From Christensenella sp. UBA2853 (GTDB lineage Bacteria > Bacillota > Clostridia > Christensenellales > Aristaeellaceae): a DNA stretch of 64,000 nucleotides. Made by a program: the position numbers and the translations under genes. Positions 17,026-25,900 of this stretch are shown here, piece after piece (the first letter of the stretch is position 1; the number at the start of each line of letters is the position of its first letter). The notes below the pieces were generated by a model. That model was not told the DNA's origin. It saw nothing but the letters and a program-made list of their open reading frames with translations, and searched no databases. Location: the NCBI GenBank assembly GCA_002350845.1, contig DEFL01000009.1, positions 1 to 64,000 of the forward strand. Reading direction: 5' to 3'.

Positions 17026-17054
17026 TTGCAGGACTTTGCCGAATCTGGTATAAT
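17026..17054 (+). promoter_or_regulatory. Promoter of the rnj leader RNA
   Basis: TTGCAG (17026-17031), 17-base spacer, consensus TATAAT (17049-17054), giving a start near 17061. Confidence 0.82.
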
Positions 17055-17060
17055 TCAATA

Positions 17061-17258
17061 AGCTAGTTGGAAAGTATCTATTTCTGATGGCTGCTCCATA
17101 TCTTTGCGTTTTCGAGATATATGGACCGAATGCATGCATGAATTGCTGCATCGGGTCTTTCGAATACAGCTGTCGGTGGCTGATCTGCATTGCCGATCAG
17201 CCCGAATAACCATGTTGTCATGAAATGGAAATAAAAACGCAGGTGCTTGTGCGTTTTT
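17061..17258 (+). ncRNA. Structured leader RNA or sRNA ending in a terminator, upstream of rnj
   Basis: About 198 nt lie between a strong promoter and a terminator hairpin (AAAAACGCA/TGCGTTTTT, 17233-17258). In between are three hairpins: TCCATATCT with AGATATATGGA, GACCGAATGCA with TGCATCGGGTC, and GGCTGATC with GATCAGCC (17172 region). ATTTC and ATGG near the 5' end can pair with CCAT and GAAAT near the 3' end, closing a multi-branched fold. The RNase J start lies 42 bases beyond. It could be an attenuator acting on rnj or an independent small RNA. I do not recognise it as any known riboswitch, 6S RNA or SRP RNA. Confidence 0.6.
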
Positions 17259-17300
17259 CATGCTTTTTACTCAGCGAATACATTTGAAAGGAGGTTCTCC

Positions 17301-18977
17301 GTGAGGCAAAGAAGTACAAATGAAGCGCCGAGCAAACTCCGGATCGTCTCGTTGGGCGGTGTGGATGAAATCGGCAAAAACATGTATGTGCTCGAATACG
17401 AGGATGATATTGTTGTCGTAGACTGCGGCAGTATCTTCCCCAAAGAGGACATGCTTGGCGTGGACCTGGTGATACCCGATGTCAGTTATCTGGTTGCCAA
17501 GAAGAAGAACGTCAGAGGTTTTCTGCTGACGCATGGACACGAGGACCATATTGGTGCTATCCCTTATGTGCTGCATCAGGTTGATGCTCCGCTGTTTGGT
17601 ACAAGACTGACTCTCGCGCTGGTTGATGTAAAACTGAAAGAACACCGCATCAGCAATGCCAGAATGCAGGTGGTACAGCCCCGTGAAGTCATTCAGCTCG
17701 GACAGTTTACGGTTCAGTTTATTCATGTGAGCCATTCAATCGCTGGCGCATGTGCCATTGCGATCACATGCCCTGAAGGTACTGTCATTTGCTCAGGTGA
17801 CTTTAAGGTTGACTACACTCCGATTGATGGGGAAGTAATGGACCTCCAGACATTGGCGGCTTATGGCGAGCAGGGTGTTCTTGCTCTGCTGTGTGAAAGT
17901 ACAAATGTGGAACGTTCCGGCTTTACCATGAGTGAGCTCAAGGTAGGAGAAACGTTTGACAACATGTTCCGTGAAGCCAAGGGACGTGTGATTGTTGCGA
18001 TGTTTGCATCGAACATTCACCGTATGCAGATGGTGATTGACAACGGCATCCGCTACGGGCGCAGGGTATGCTTTATCGGACGGAGCATGGTCAATGTCAG
18101 CAGGGTCGCCATGGAGATCGGCGAACTCCGGATTCCGGATGATTGCCTCGTCGATATTGATTCGATCAATGACTACGATGATTCAGAACTTCTGGTGATG
18201 ACAACCGGCAGTCAGGGCGAACCCATGGCAGGACTTACAAGGATGGCGTTCGCAGAACACCGGAAGCTGCAGATTCGGCCGACCGATATGGTGATTATTT
18301 CTGCCACACCGATTCCCGGCAACGAAAAGTTCATCAGCCGAGTGATCAATCAGCTGTACCGCTGCGGTGCACAGGTGGTCTACTCCGCGATGGCCGAAGT
18401 CCATGTATCCGGACATGCATGCCAGGAAGAACTGAAGCTGATGCATGCGCTCACAAAGCCGAAGTATTTTATACCCGTACACGGCGAGTACCGCATGCTC
18501 TGGCAGCATGCAGAACTGGCGGAACGGATGGGCATGGACCGGCGGAATATTGTCATTCCTGAAATCGGTCAGGTGATTGAAATGACCCACGACACCCTTG
18601 CGTTGGGTGAACAGGTGCCGACCGGTGCAATTCTTGTTGACGGTCTCGGCGTGGGTGATGTGGGAAATGTTGTGCTCAGAGACCGGAAACATCTTTCGGA
18701 AGACGGCCTGATCATCGTTGTCATGGCGATCGACCGGGATGAGTGCAAACTGGTGTCTGGTCCGGACATCATCTCACGCGGCTTCATTTATGTCCGTGAG
18801 AACGAGGATATTATTGAATCCACCAGGGAAGTTGTGCGCCAGATTCTGGAGCATTCGGATCTTTCCGGGGATAACTGGCCGGAACTGAAGAACACGATCA
18901 AGGATGAAGTGCACAGATTCATTTTTGAGCGTATCAAGCGCAATCCGATGATCCTGCCGATTATCCTAGACATCTGA
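17301..18977 (+). CDS. rnj: Ribonuclease J
   Basis: A 558-residue metallo-beta-lactamase/beta-CASP ribonuclease with 5'-3' exonuclease and endonuclease activity, central to mRNA turnover in Gram-positives. The zinc site is visible as LTHGHEDHIGAIPYV, with VSHSI and SGDFKVDYTP, and the beta-CASP part follows (MFASNIHRMQ, VMTTGSQGEPMAGLTRMA, VHVSGHACQEELKLM, PVHGEYRML). The C-terminal domain is present and ends at LPIILDI. The GTG at 17301 is chosen because AAAGGAGG sits 7 bases upstream; the frame continues into the upstream terminator, which cannot be coding. A YlbF-family gene follows. Confidence 0.96.
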   Translation: MRQRSTNEAPSKLRIVSLGGVDEIGKNMYVLEYEDDIVVVDCGSIFPKEDMLGVDLVIPDVSYLVAKKKNVRGFLLTHGHEDHIGAIPYVLHQVDAPLFGTRLTLALVDVKLKEHRISNARMQVVQPREVIQLGQFTVQFIHVSHSIAGACAIAITCPEGTVICSGDFKVDYTPIDGEVMDLQTLAAYGEQGVLALLCESTNVERSGFTMSELKVGETFDNMFREAKGRVIVAMFASNIHRMQMVIDNGIRYGRRVCFIGRSMVNVSRVAMEIGELRIPDDCLVDIDSINDYDDSELLVMTTGSQGEPMAGLTRMAFAEHRKLQIRPTDMVIISATPIPGNEKFISRVINQLYRCGAQVVYSAMAEVHVSGHACQEELKLMHALTKPKYFIPVHGEYRMLWQHAELAERMGMDRRNIVIPEIGQVIEMTHDTLALGEQVPTGAILVDGLGVGDVGNVVLRDRKHLSEDGLIIVVMAIDRDECKLVSGPDIISRGFIYVRENEDIIESTREVVRQILEHSDLSGDNWPELKNTIKDEVHRFIFERIKRNPMILPIILDI

Positions 18978-18995
18978 TTCCAAAAAATGTATACT

Positions 18996-19018
18996 GGGAA
19001 GGCTTGCCTTCCCTTTTT
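18996..19018 (+). terminator. Terminator of rnj
   Basis: GGGAAGG and CCTTCCC pair around a 4-base loop, followed by TTTTT. Confidence 0.9.
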
Positions 19019-19085
19019 ATGTTGAGGGAATGCGACCGGTCTTTGGATCGTTTTATCAATGAACCCTGAAAGGGAGGAATGAAGT

Positions 19086-19436
19086 ATGGAGTACTCACAG
19101 GCGCATCTTCTTGCAAGAGCGATTCGGGAGAGTCAGGAATATAAAACCTATCATCAGCTGAAAGAGAGTGTCATGGCGGACGAAACGCAGGCGGCACTCA
19201 TTAAGGAATACAGAAAACTGCAGGTTTCACTGCAGGTGGCAGCAATGAGCGGCCAGAGCCCGAACAGCGAGGATATGCAGCGCTTTTCCGGGATTAACAC
19301 GCTCCTTTTTTCGAAACCTGAAGTCAGAGACTTTCTTCTTGCCGAAATGCAGCTGCAGAGAGCCCTGGCCGATATCCTGAAGATTGTAACAGACGCTGCC
19401 GATATCGACATGGGTATTCCTGGTCTTGCACCATAA
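19086..19436 (+). CDS. YlbF/YmcA-family regulator
   Basis: A 116-residue all-helical cytoplasmic protein of the YlbF (DUF964) family: LARAIRESQEYKTYHQLKESV, LIKEYRKLQVSLQVAAMSG, and a final helix FLLAEMQLQRALADILKIV. In Bacillus subtilis YlbF (RicF) works with YmcA and YaaT to steer RNase Y. Here it lies just after RNase J, which suggests but does not prove a link to RNA decay. AGGGAGGAATGAAGT precedes the ATG. Its stop codon is part of the mltG ribosome binding site, so the two are coupled. Confidence 0.88.
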   Translation: MEYSQAHLLARAIRESQEYKTYHQLKESVMADETQAALIKEYRKLQVSLQVAAMSGQSPNSEDMQRFSGINTLLFSKPEVRDFLLAEMQLQRALADILKIVTDAADIDMGIPGLAP

Positions 19437-19449
19437 GGAGGCGGATGCG

Positions 19450-20634
19450 TTGAGCCCGAAAAAGCGCAACTATACCTATCAGAGCATGCGGGATGAAAGG
19501 GAATTCGGACCTTACTGGTACAGTGGTGTATGGACAATTCTCCGCCCGGTTCTTGTAGGCATCGCTTCTCTGGTTGTTGTGATCGGAATTCTGTCTGCAG
19601 TCTGGCAGTCCGTCTATGCTTCCTACATTGCGCCGGTCAGTGAAAATGACAGTACGGACGTGCCGTTTGAAGTGGCGAGCGGTCAGAGCCTGACGAGAGT
19701 CGCCTCCAACCTGGAAAAAGCAGGACTGGTGCGGTCAGGTACCGTGTTTAAGTATTACTGTGACTTTGCCGGATGGGGGCAGAAAATTCAGGTCGGATCT
19801 TACCAGCTCAAAGCGTCCATGACGATGGAGCAGATTGCGGATCAGCTGACAAGAGGTGACGGCAACCCGCTGGTAAGAAATATCACGCTGATACCGGGAT
19901 GGACGATTGAGGATTTTGCTTCCAGACTGGTCAGCGATGGAGTTTTTTCGAGCGCAGACCGATTCCTGGCCTTATGCAAAACAGGAGAGAACTTTAAAGA
20001 TTATTACTATATTGCGGATATCCTTTCTTCAAAAACTGCATCGCAGCGCAAATATGTTCTTGAAGGCTATCTAGCAGCAAACACCTATGAAGTGTATACG
20101 AACGCCACGGAAGAAGATGTGATTCGGAAGCTTCTCTCTCAGACTGAGCATGCGTTTCCGGCAGACAGCCAGGATGTGGCGGAACAGATGGGATTTACCA
20201 TGGACCAGATCCTGACGCTAGCCAGCCTGATTGAAAAAGAAGCCAAGGAATCTGATTTTGCCAAAGTATCCGCCGTTTTTCACAATCGCCTGAAAGCGGG
20301 GATGAAGCTGCAGAGTGATGTGACCATCCACTATATTACAGGTGTCCGCCGCATGAGCCTGACAGAGAACGATCTCAGGGTTGCCAATGCCTATAACACT
20401 TATCAGATCACAGGGCTTCCCCCGGGACCGATCTGTTCTCCATCAACGGCAGCCATTGATGCTGCGCTGTATCCGGATCAGACGTTCCTGGCTGAAAACT
20501 ACCTGTATTTCTGTGCAAAGGAACCGGAAAACGGGGAACTCTACTTCTCCAGAACGCTTCAGGAACATGAACAGGCTGTAGCCATTTATGAACCGCTTTG
20601 GAAAGCCTATGATCAATCAAGGGGGATGAACTGA
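19450..20634 (+). CDS. mltG: Endolytic murein transglycosylase MltG
   Basis: Cuts nascent peptidoglycan strands at the outer face of the membrane and so sets glycan length. The 394-residue protein has a short cytoplasmic tail, one membrane segment (about residues 30-52), then a LysM-like subdomain (FEVASGQSLTRVASNLEKAG) and the YceG catalytic domain with LASLIEKEAKESDFAKVSAV (catalytic glutamate), VTIHYITG, and the NAYNTYQITGLPPGPIC signature. The TTG at 19450 is chosen because AAGGAGG lies 8 bases upstream. It is followed by the U32 gene, the order seen around yrrL-yrrN in Bacillus. Confidence 0.95.
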   Translation: MSPKKRNYTYQSMRDEREFGPYWYSGVWTILRPVLVGIASLVVVIGILSAVWQSVYASYIAPVSENDSTDVPFEVASGQSLTRVASNLEKAGLVRSGTVFKYYCDFAGWGQKIQVGSYQLKASMTMEQIADQLTRGDGNPLVRNITLIPGWTIEDFASRLVSDGVFSSADRFLALCKTGENFKDYYYIADILSSKTASQRKYVLEGYLAANTYEVYTNATEEDVIRKLLSQTEHAFPADSQDVAEQMGFTMDQILTLASLIEKEAKESDFAKVSAVFHNRLKAGMKLQSDVTIHYITGVRRMSLTENDLRVANAYNTYQITGLPPGPICSPSTAAIDAALYPDQTFLAENYLYFCAKEPENGELYFSRTLQEHEQAVAIYEPLWKAYDQSRGMN

Positions 20635-20636
20635 GT

Positions 20637-21863
20637 ATGGAGCTGCTGTGCCCGGCAGGGAGCATGATCCAGTTAAAAACAGCTCTGCACTTTGGCGCTG
20701 ACGCAGTGTATGGCGGCATGAAACAGTACGGTCTTCGGGCGTTTGCAGGAAACTTTTCAGAGAGTGAACTGGCCGAGGCTGTGAAATTATGCCATGAAAA
20801 AGGAAAACGGTTCTACCTGACACTGAATATATTTCCGTTTGATGATCAGATGGAAGGCCTTGTTGCCTGCGCGAAAACTGCGCAGGCAATTGGCGTGGAT
20901 GCAGCTATCGTGTCAGACCTCGGCGCGATTGTGACGCTGAGAGAAGAAGTGCCTGACCTGAAAATCCACGTTTCCACACAGGCCAGCATCTGCAACAGTG
21001 CTGCGATCCGTCACCTTGCGGCTCTTGGATGTTCCAGAGTCATTCTTGCCAGGGAAGTGTCGCTGGAACGGATGCGGGAAATCCGCAAACAGATTCCGGA
21101 CAGCATGGAACTGGAATGTTTTGTGCACGGTGCAGCCTGCATGGCATGGTCAGGTCGATGCCTGCTTTCCGCTGAACTGGCAGGAAGAAGCGGGAACCAG
21201 GGGGCCTGCGCTCAGTCCTGCAGATGGAAGTATGCGGTGATGGAGGAAAAACGTCCCGGGGAGTATCTTCCTGTCGCGGAAGACCTGAATGGAACGTATA
21301 TTTTTTCCGCACGGGACCTGAACCTGATGCCGTATCTTCCGGATCTTGCAGAAGCTGGGATTTCCAGTCTGAAAATTGAAGGAAGAATGAAGACAGAATA
21401 CTACACAGCCGTCGTGACGCTGGCCTACAGAAAGGCTCTTGACCTGCTCGAAAGTCAGGGCAGGCAGGCCTTTGAAGATGGGCTCGAGATGGCCATGAAC
21501 GAGCTGGACAGTGCCAGCCACCGCCTGAGTGACACCGGATTTCTCCTTGGCGCGCCGCGTCAGCCGGGCGGTGCGGAAGGATTCCACCAGAGCAGGGAAT
21601 ATGTGGCCAGGGCTCTTGAAGGCATAGGACCGGATGGGGAAGCTGTGTTTGAACTGAAAAACCGCTTTTATGCCGGTGAAACGCTGGAACTGATGACCGC
21701 CCAGGGAATCAGAAAAGTGACAGCATCCGGCATCCGCAGACTGAAAACGGGCGAAGTACTGGATACTTTTGGCATTGCGGGAGAGAGGATTGCTCTTGGC
21801 CTGGGAACACAGGTAAAGGCGGGAGATCTTCTTCGCGGACCGGTCAGAAATCACAGAACATGA
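20637..21863 (+). CDS. U32-family protein, likely TrhP-type tRNA hydroxylase
   Basis: A 408-residue U32 protein. The TIM-barrel start is MELLCPAGSMIQLKTALHFGADAVY; the U32 signature region is ECFVHGAACMAWSGRCLLS, followed by further cysteines (GACAQSCRW). These cysteines fit the iron-sulfur cluster of TrhP-type enzymes, which use prephenate to make 5-hydroxyuridine at the tRNA wobble position. The small C-terminal beta domain is present. The family was long labelled peptidase, and some members do degrade collagen, so the tRNA role is inferred from length and the mltG neighbour. AGGGGG precedes the ATG, which is 2 bases after the mltG stop. Confidence 0.87.
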   Translation: MELLCPAGSMIQLKTALHFGADAVYGGMKQYGLRAFAGNFSESELAEAVKLCHEKGKRFYLTLNIFPFDDQMEGLVACAKTAQAIGVDAAIVSDLGAIVTLREEVPDLKIHVSTQASICNSAAIRHLAALGCSRVILAREVSLERMREIRKQIPDSMELECFVHGAACMAWSGRCLLSAELAGRSGNQGACAQSCRWKYAVMEEKRPGEYLPVAEDLNGTYIFSARDLNLMPYLPDLAEAGISSLKIEGRMKTEYYTAVVTLAYRKALDLLESQGRQAFEDGLEMAMNELDSASHRLSDTGFLLGAPRQPGGAEGFHQSREYVARALEGIGPDGEAVFELKNRFYAGETLELMTAQGIRKVTASGIRRLKTGEVLDTFGIAGERIALGLGTQVKAGDLLRGPVRNHRT

Positions 21864-21931
21864 AATCTGCTGATGGATGACGCCAAAGAATCATTTCCTA
21901 CACTTTTCGAGTGAAATCTGGAGGGATTATC

Positions 21932-22564
21932 TTGAACGAACATATATCGGATGCAGTCATCCGGCGTCTTCCGGGCTACTACCGGCATCTGCGTGAACTG
22001 GAAAAAGAAGGGATTACGCAGATCTCTTCCACCGAGCTTGGTGAACTGATGGGGCAGACCCCTTCACTGGTGCGCCAGGATATCAACTGCGTCGGTGGAT
22101 TTGGTCGGCAGGGTTATGGATATGATGTTTCAAGGCTGAAGAACGGGATTGGGGAGATGCTCGGATTAAACCGAAAACACTGCATGATTATCCTGGGCAG
22201 TGGAAGCATCGGCTCCGCAGTGGCCCGCTATCCGAGCTTCGCCAAAGAGGGATTTGAAACCATTGGCATGTTTGACATTGACCCGGCCCGCATTGGATGC
22301 ACGGTCGCCAATATCTGTATCGAACCGCTGGATCATCTGGAAGCATTCTGCAGCAGCCATGTGGTGGATATTGCAGTGCTTGCAGTTCCGGCAGAAGCCG
22401 CACTTGAGACTGCGGAACGTGTTGCAGCGTGCGGTGTGAATGCGATCTGGAATTTTGCCCCTGTGGATCTGAAACTGGAGGCAAAACATGTGGAAATCGT
22501 CAACGTGCATCTGAGTGATACACTGCAGGTGCTCTCGTACAAAATGGAGCATCCGCAGACCTGA
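21932..22564 (+). CDS. rex: Redox-sensing transcriptional repressor Rex
   Basis: Rex senses the NADH/NAD+ ratio and represses fermentation and anaerobic respiration genes until NADH rises. The 210-residue protein has an N-terminal winged helix (VIRRLPGYYRHLRELEKEG, SSTELGELMGQTPSLVRQDIN), the family hinge GGFGRQGYGYDV, a Rossmann fold with ILGSGSIGSAVARY, and the C-terminal helix that swaps between dimer subunits. The TTG at 21932 is chosen because GGAGGG lies 6 bases upstream; a GTG at 21911 has no binding site. Its presence fits an anaerobic fermenter. Confidence 0.95.
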   Translation: MNEHISDAVIRRLPGYYRHLRELEKEGITQISSTELGELMGQTPSLVRQDINCVGGFGRQGYGYDVSRLKNGIGEMLGLNRKHCMIILGSGSIGSAVARYPSFAKEGFETIGMFDIDPARIGCTVANICIEPLDHLEAFCSSHVVDIAVLAVPAEAALETAERVAACGVNAIWNFAPVDLKLEAKHVEIVNVHLSDTLQVLSYKMEHPQT

Positions 22565-22580
22565 GAGAAAGGATAGAGGT

Positions 22581-24257
22581 ATGGAACGGAGGCCTCGAAA
22601 AGGCGGCCGGCTGGAACGCAGAGGAGAGCTGGAACTTAAAAACGGTCAGGTTCTCTATGGAAAAGAGATCGATCAGATGGTTCCAAGACAGGATGAAGGA
22701 GAACATCATCCCCCATCTGAGATGGTATATGACGGAAGGATGCGGCATGTGCAGCCGCTGCCATCTCCGGAAGTGGAAAAAAAGCGGAAGCCTCCGCTCG
22801 CCTGGGCTGCGATTGCCTTCGTCAATCTGATTCTGCTTGTTTCCCTGTTCCTGCTTATGGCACCGCAGATGCTTGGACTGCGCTTCCGGTCGCTTCCGAA
22901 CTATGCATTTAACAGCCACGCCGTTGTTGAAATGGATGAACAGCGGCTGGCGGATTATGTGAACAAGGCAGCTTCTGTCTACACAGACACCATATACCCG
23001 GGCGTATCGATCGACGGCGTGGACGTTTCAGGCCTGACGCTCGATCAGGCAAGAGCGAGACTGATGGGGGTGCCTGCTGCAAGCGGAAGTGAGTTTTCTG
23101 TCACGGTCGATGTGGATGGAACACAGTGGGTGATCGACTCGAATCGTGTCCCCATGACACGGGATATCGAGGACCAGCTGATGAAAGCATATGCCATGGG
23201 ACGCACCCTGCCTCAGGATGGAAGCGGGACCCCGATGGAAATGCGTTATGCGGCGATGCAGGATCTGCAGGCACATCCGAAGACACTGGGGACGACACTT
23301 TCATTTGACAGAAAGACCATTCATGATCTGGCAGAGCAGATTGCGGCTCAGGTGGAAGAACCGGCCAGCAATGCGTATGTTTCAGCGTTCGACATGACCA
23401 GCAAAACCTTTCTGTTCGGGGATGATATTTCCGGCCGTCATCTGGATGCGGATACGGTGTATGAACAGGTGATGGCATGTCTCGAACGGGGAGATTATTA
23501 TGGGACGGTCAGCCTTCACACAGAGAGTGTGATGGCTGGGGTGACGAAGGCAGAACTGATCAACAGCTTTGGGATGATTTCCTCGTATTCTACCAAAACC
23601 ACCGATAATAAGAACCGGAACACCAACATTCAGCTTTCCTGCGAGGCGATCAACGGGATGATGGTTCCTGCAGGCAGTACATTTTCATTCAATCAGGCCA
23701 CGGGAGAGCGGTCATCAGCAAAAGGATACAAACCGGCCACGGCGATTTCCGGAGGCCAGAATATCGAGGAAGTCGGGGGCGGCGTGTGTCAGACCAGTTC
23801 AACGCTGTTCAATGCGGTGGCCAGGGCGAACCTGGAGATCGTGAAACGCTCCCCGCATGCGTGGCCGTCAAAGTATGTGGAAAAAGGCATGGATGCCACG
23901 GTGGACTGGCCGGGACTGGACTTTCAGTTCCTTAACAACACGGAGTGGCCGATCTATATCATTGCGTCGTATGCCAACAGAAAAGTCACGGTAGAAATCT
24001 ATGGCATGAATCTGGGTGACGGAACATCCATCGACCTGGAAAGCAAAGTGGTGCGGACGCTGGAGGCACCATCCGGTGTCAAGGAAGTGCTCAATGAAAA
24101 GCTGGCACCCGGCACAAGAAAGACAACAGTCCAGGCCAGAAAAGGGTACGAGGTAGAGACGTACAAAGTATGGTATCAGAACGGACACGAGATCAAGCGG
24201 GAGCTGCTGTGCAAAAGCACATACAAAGCCTATCAGGAAACCGTTGAGTATCATTAA
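22581..24257 (+). CDS. VanW family protein with G5 domain
   Basis: A 558-residue membrane-anchored extracellular protein. After a charged cytoplasmic tail of about 70 residues comes one membrane helix (WAAIAFVNLILLVSLFLLM), then a putative peptidoglycan-binding region (YPGVSIDGVDVSGLTLDQAR), the VanW domain (AINGMMVPAGSTFSFNQATG, GGQNIEEVGGGVCQTSSTLF, RSPHAWPSKYV) and a C-terminal G5-like domain. VanW proteins are linked to cell-wall metabolism and some glycopeptide clusters, but their reaction is unknown; no van genes are present here. The ATG at 22581 follows AGAAAGGATAGAGG. It ends at a shared terminator. Confidence 0.9.
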   Translation: MERRPRKGGRLERRGELELKNGQVLYGKEIDQMVPRQDEGEHHPPSEMVYDGRMRHVQPLPSPEVEKKRKPPLAWAAIAFVNLILLVSLFLLMAPQMLGLRFRSLPNYAFNSHAVVEMDEQRLADYVNKAASVYTDTIYPGVSIDGVDVSGLTLDQARARLMGVPAASGSEFSVTVDVDGTQWVIDSNRVPMTRDIEDQLMKAYAMGRTLPQDGSGTPMEMRYAAMQDLQAHPKTLGTTLSFDRKTIHDLAEQIAAQVEEPASNAYVSAFDMTSKTFLFGDDISGRHLDADTVYEQVMACLERGDYYGTVSLHTESVMAGVTKAELINSFGMISSYSTKTTDNKNRNTNIQLSCEAINGMMVPAGSTFSFNQATGERSSAKGYKPATAISGGQNIEEVGGGVCQTSSTLFNAVARANLEIVKRSPHAWPSKYVEKGMDATVDWPGLDFQFLNNTEWPIYIIASYANRKVTVEIYGMNLGDGTSIDLESKVVRTLEAPSGVKEVLNEKLAPGTRKTTVQARKGYEVETYKVWYQNGHEIKRELLCKSTYKAYQETVEYH

Positions 24258-24290
24258 AAAAGCGGCCGGGCAATGCCCGGCCGTTTGTTT
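24255..24290. terminator. Bidirectional terminator between the vanW-type gene and lepB
   Basis: CGGCCGGGCA and TGCCCGGCCG form a 10-bp GC-rich stem, flanked by A-rich sequence on the left and TTTGTTT on the right. Confidence 0.9.
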
Positions 24291-24321
24291 GCATGTGCAG
24301 AATGTACAGAGCGCCAAGCGA

Positions 24322-25020
24322 TTACTGCGCCTTGACATTCAGTCCGTTCGGAATGGAGCGGAAGGAAGAGAATGGGAATACAACCTGCACGACATGACCG
24401 ACAATCATGTTCCGGTCGATGGGACCAATGCTGCGGCTGTCGTTGGAGTTGTTTCGATGGTCGCCCATCACAAAGTACTGGCCATCCGGTACGGTGAAGG
24501 GAGCGAAATTGTTCAGATAACCGGAACGATAGTCATCATTGATGTAAGGTTCGTCATACTTCTCGTCATTGATATAGAGATAACCGTCCTGGACGCTGAC
24601 GGTGTCTCCGGGAAGCCCGACGACGCGCTTGACGAAATTCGTATATCCGCGTCCGGGATAACGGCAGATGACCACATCAAAGCGCTTGGGATTGCCAAAG
24701 GCGGATACACGCCCGCCGATGAAATCAAAGCTGGAATAGCCCAGTTTTGAGACAATCATGATTTCACCGTCCGCAAGTGTGTCATCCATGGATTGTCCGT
24801 CGACGCGTACCGGCTCAAAGATGAAGGTCCGAATCACCAGTGCGATGGCCACCGCGGCCACAATGGTGACAACCCATTCGAGAATCTCGCGCCCGAGTGA
24901 TTTTTTCTCTGGTTTTTCCTGGGGTGCTTCTTCTACCGTGCCTTCTGCTTTTTCTTCGGTTTCCGGCTGTTCCGGAGCCTGATCTTCAGGTGTCATGTCC
25001 GGTGTTTTGTTTTCTTCCAT
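24322..25020 (-). CDS. lepB: Signal peptidase I
   Basis: Cleaves signal peptides from exported proteins on the outer face of the membrane. The 232-residue protein has a Glu/Pro-rich cytoplasmic N-terminus of about 50 residues, one membrane helix (VVTIVAAVAIALVIRTFIF), the catalytic serine in VDGQSMDDTL, the catalytic lysine in FVKRVVGLPGDTV, and the closing GDHRNNSNDSR motif. The ATG at 25020 follows AGGAAAGGA; the frame extends upstream to 25050 but that codon lies in the end of the TPR gene. It is the last gene of the mrfA-mrfB-TPR-lepB run. Confidence 0.95.
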   Translation of the reverse strand: MEENKTPDMTPEDQAPEQPETEEKAEGTVEEAPQEKPEKKSLGREILEWVVTIVAAVAIALVIRTFIFEPVRVDGQSMDDTLADGEIMIVSKLGYSSFDFIGGRVSAFGNPKRFDVVICRYPGRGYTNFVKRVVGLPGDTVSVQDGYLYINDEKYDEPYINDDYRSGYLNNFAPFTVPDGQYFVMGDHRNNSNDSRSIGPIDRNMIVGHVVQVVFPFSSFRSIPNGLNVKAQ

Positions 25021-25049
25021 ACAGAGTCGATCCTTTCCTGCAGGATGCA

Positions 25050-25898
25050 TTATGCCTTGAGACGGGCAATTTCATTCTCAAAATCCTGCTTGGTTTTATA
25101 GTTGAGCGGGGAAAAACGGCTGTCAAGGGCTTTGTTCAGGTGTTCAAGCGCTTTGGCTGTATTTCCCTCTTCAAGATCATAGCGTGAGAGGAACCAGAGG
25201 GTATCGATCTGGTCATCCTTCAGTTCGATGGCCTTTTCAAAATATTCTCTGGCCTTTTCCTTATTCCCGAGAACGCGGTAATTCCACTGGGCCATGTTGT
25301 CCAGACAGATGGTATCCTCATCGTCATAGTCAATGGATTCCTCAATAAACTTTTGAGCGCGTTCCTTCTGCGCGAGATAGGCATCGCGTGCAGGCGTGGG
25401 AGGCTCGGGCAGAGAAGGCTCAACGCCCGCTGCTGCAGCCTGTGCTTTGACTTCTTCTACAGCCTGCGCATGCTTCTGCATGTTTTCCGCATCGATGGCC
25501 TCAAAGTCAGGCACATGGTTCATATCGAACTTCTCACAGTAGAGATAGCCGAGGGTCTGATAAAGCATGCCGTTCGGTGCACGCAGAGCGCGCTTTTCAA
25601 GAAGATTGATCCCCTTGTCCAGGGAACCGAGACGATACATGCAGGCTGCATAATTGGTAAAGAGCTGGGTCTTCTGTTCGTCGTTCATTCCCGGGACTTT
25701 TTCGGATTTCTTCAGAAGGTCCCTGGCTTTTTCATACTCACCGGAACGGATGAGAAGAACAGAATAGGAGAGCAGAAAACGGGGATTATCCAAACCGGCT
25801 TTAACCGCTTCTTCATACATCTGGAGAGCTTCTTTAATCTGACCTTTGCCGTGGAGGGCATAGGCCTTCTGCGCTTTGAGCGTCGCCATGAATCCCAT
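25050..25898 (-). CDS. Tetratricopeptide-repeat protein
   Basis: A 282-residue cytoplasmic protein built of helical TPR pairs, for example AYALHGKGQIKEALQMYEEA, SVLLIRSGEYEKARDLLKKS, NYRVLGNKEKAREYFEKAIE and YDLEEGNTAKALEHLNKALD. A Pro/Ala-rich break (EPSLPEPPTPARDA) separates two TPR blocks. No enzyme motif or signal peptide was seen; it probably acts as a protein-protein scaffold. It starts 2 bases past the mrfB stop and runs up to lepB. MrfB itself ends in TPR-like helices, so the two may interact, but that is inference. Confidence 0.85.
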   Translation of the reverse strand: MGFMATLKAQKAYALHGKGQIKEALQMYEEAVKAGLDNPRFLLSYSVLLIRSGEYEKARDLLKKSEKVPGMNDEQKTQLFTNYAACMYRLGSLDKGINLLEKRALRAPNGMLYQTLGYLYCEKFDMNHVPDFEAIDAENMQKHAQAVEEVKAQAAAAGVEPSLPEPPTPARDAYLAQKERAQKFIEESIDYDDEDTICLDNMAQWNYRVLGNKEKAREYFEKAIELKDDQIDTLWFLSRYDLEEGNTAKALEHLNKALDSRFSPLNYKTKQDFENEIARLKA

Positions 25899-25900
25899 AT

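Noticed and set aside
17061..17258. 6S RNA upstream of rnj
   Set aside because: 6S RNA is one long interrupted hairpin with a central bubble; this sequence folds as several separate hairpins.
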